Shown in pieces: positions 62,237-64,000 of a stretch of 64,000 nucleotides of DNA. Location of the stretch: assembly GCA_013433145.1 (NCBI GenBank), contig CM024173.1, positions 10,002,322 through 10,066,321 on the forward strand. The letters run 5' to 3'. Each line of letters opens with the position of its first letter. Positions within the stretch are counted from its first letter, which is position 1. A model generated the notes under the pieces. That model was not told the DNA's origin and did no database searches. It saw only the letters and a list, made by a program, of their open reading frames with translations. Both the position numbers and the translations under genes were made by a program. The stretch comes from Ascaris suum. Taxonomy: Eukaryota; Nematoda; Chromadorea; Rhabditida; Ascarididae.

Positions 62237-62311
62237 GGTTGCATAACCCATAAAGGTGCTACCACTCTGGAAATGAGATACAGCCTTATAATTGAAGATA
62301 AGACTGATTCG
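62237..62311 (+). CDS. Exon-like segment of an unidentified gene
   Basis: 25 codons between an ACATTTCAG acceptor and a GTAAAA donor, phase 0-0. It begins GCITHKGATTLEMRYSLIIE. It joins in frame to 62087-62167 upstream and could join 63410-63694 downstream. Confidence 0.4.
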
Positions 62312-63409
62312 GTAAAAAAAAGATTATAATTGTGTTCTTAGAGTTCTTACTAGTGGAAATCGGTCACCATCTCTTTGACGAAATAGAGTAAGAAATGCAT
62401 GTATTCATATGGCGATTGCTACAGAATAAGTTCGACAAGAAGATTTTACCGAGGAAAGAGAAAATCGAGGCAGTCGTTGATTGTACGTTGTACATTTACT
62501 TCGCTCTATTTGAACAAGCAGAAAATATTGTTATCGTTCATTGTTCATCATGAAACAATGTAAACAGCTTTAGCTTCCGAATGCAGTAACGATACAAACC
62601 TTATTGCATTGGTGCAAATGGCTACTTGATCTCAATCAAAGGCATAGAAGTAACTAGTTCTCTTAAGTCGGCAGTTACGCAAACACTATAAGACGTTCGT
62701 TATTGAGATACAATTCCAAAGGTTTTACGGTAATTTGATGGAAAGCGAGTATGGATTAACTAATTTTCGTTGAACTTTTTGCTTACAGGAATTCTATTTT
62801 CTTATGCTTGCTTCACTCACATTCATTTCCAATATTCGTTCACATACATCTGATTTCAAAGAAATAGTCGTCACTCTCAAAGAACTAGCCCCATTGCCTA
62901 AAACATGAAATTATGAATTCTTTTCGTGCATGAAAACGTTGTATCCATCTCTTTTACTGTGCAAAAATAGGATGAAAAAAATTAATTGTCTCTCTCCTTA
63001 TTATTCGCGATGCTGTTAGGTTTTTCAATTCCTCCTACTGTTGGGAAATAAGATAAAAACTTTAGAGGCTTGGTGGTTTCTTCAACTCACGAGTTTTCTT
63101 CAGAGACAATGCGGTAATCATATTATCTTACTTCAAGCGATCATCTTGTTTATTTTCATGCATCACTGAATAGTTGTGTGACAGCAATATTCATGCCATT
63201 TTCCCTTAGAAGTACGTCACAGTTGGGAGATAATCTGATGGTCAACTTCATATAACACATAACCATGTTAGGCAATAGCCTCTGCCTTTTTTATTACCTG
63301 TTAGGCAGTTGACAATCGAACATATTATGGCCTCTGCATATGTTCGCCTCGATAAATGAACGCTGAAACATGAGAAATGAAGTGGCTTTCGTAAGCTTTA
63401 TTCATTTAG
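62312..63409. other. Possible intron of the unidentified gene
   Basis: A TTGCTTACAG acceptor at about 62789 opens a 38-codon frame with a hydrophobic MLASLTFISNI start, but it stops without a good donor. Otherwise nothing is seen. Confidence 0.3.
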
Positions 63410-63694
63410 GTGCCGAAAGATCAGTTCGACTCTTCATTTCTATTTCCATTCCCAACAAATACTCAACATATTCTTACATTTTTTCCAAACGAAGTTCAAA
63501 ATCCTCACGTGGATGTAAATAATGGAAAGTTTGTCTTTTATTTGGTCAGCAAAACAAGTTCAAGCCCAATGTTGGAATTCGCTGAGATGTGCAAAATAGC
63601 ATCGATTTGTCGACGCTCTAATGCAAGCCATAAAGCTCAATGTTCATGTAGCGCTAAAATCGCACCTATTCAACCACTCAAACAATGTTGCTGA
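63410..63694 (+). CDS. Probable terminal exon of an unidentified gene
   Basis: 94 codons in phase 0 after a TTCATTTAG acceptor, ending at TGA 63692-63694. It begins VPKDQFDSSFLFPFPTNTQH. Its C-terminal third has seven cysteines, including CSCS and a final CC. An in-frame stop at 63407-63409 means the frame cannot start further upstream, and no ATG opens it, so upstream exons are required. Family unknown. Confidence 0.4.
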   Translation: MPKDQFDSSFLFPFPTNTQHILTFFPNEVQNPHVDVNNGKFVFYLVSKTSSSPMLEFAEMCKIASICRRSNASHKAQCSCSAKIAPIQPLKQCC

Positions 63695-64000
63695 GCAAAA
63701 GTTTTCCGGCATAACTGTTGAGGAATTCGACTGAAATTGAGGTGACATCGTTAATCGTAAAGGGTATCACCCATGCTTCTCATATGACTGATAGCCTCAA
63801 TTACAAATATCAGATATCATATCATTAATGCTTTAAACTACCCACTTGAAGAATAAAAATAGCTTTTTAAAATTTCAGCCAATTTGAAAATTTCCCCTTT
63901 AGTATTCTTTCCGATGAAAGTGAAAAAAAAAATTCCTCTAAAAATTTAACCAGATGAAATGTTTTAATTATATTCGATGAGTCGAATTTGCTAAAATAAT

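Noticed and set aside
62789..62908. Signal-peptide-like frame after TTGCTTACAG
   Set aside because: It ends in a stop after 38 codons with no good donor, so it cannot be joined to the downstream cysteine-rich exon with confidence.

Overview
The window looks like nuclear DNA of a nematode. It is AT-rich. Its one recognisable conserved gene is split by many introns of roughly 0.2-2.4 kb. Splice acceptors are mostly TTTCAG/TTGCAG-like, as in nematodes. Long perfect (TA)n arrays and runs of 10-17 G or C are scattered through introns and intergenic DNA. No operon-like bacterial layout, tRNA, rRNA or CRISPR array is visible. I cannot name the species; a chromadorean (possibly spirurid-like) nematode is an inference from splice signals and composition only.

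Layout. 1-16,900: about 17 kb without a recognisable gene, holding two (TA)n arrays, a (CGAC)n microsatellite, a GC-richer patch near 9.4-9.9 kb and two G-runs. 16,941-39,229 (+): a complete acylaminoacyl-peptidase (APEH, family S9C). I rebuilt it by hand as 22 phase-consistent exons encoding 722 residues, with the Ser-Asp-His triad in place. 39,230-46,400: no recognisable gene, one (TA)n array and one C-run. 46,411-52,976: a large imperfect inverted repeat of about 6.5 kb. Its two arms face each other across a spacer of about 0.2 kb. Near-identical blocks alternate with strongly diverged ones, and the left arm carries about 1.5 kb (with a (TA)n array) that the right arm lacks. 53,000-57,200: no recognisable gene, one 149-codon open frame ending in a cluster of perfect palindromes, and a (TA)n array.

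57,288-59,904 (+): a small three-exon gene predicted to encode a secreted protein of about 106-111 residues with dibasic sites; it could be a peptide precursor. Its second intron holds a frameshifted mariner transposase relic on the opposite strand. 61,668-63,694 (+): a series of exon-like segments that may be one unidentified gene; support is weak.

The genes show no obvious functional link. The items most worth following up are the inverted repeat, the candidate secreted peptide gene, the high share of GTT splice donors in the peptidase gene, and an Arg-to-His change in that enzyme's usually conserved NYRGS motif.
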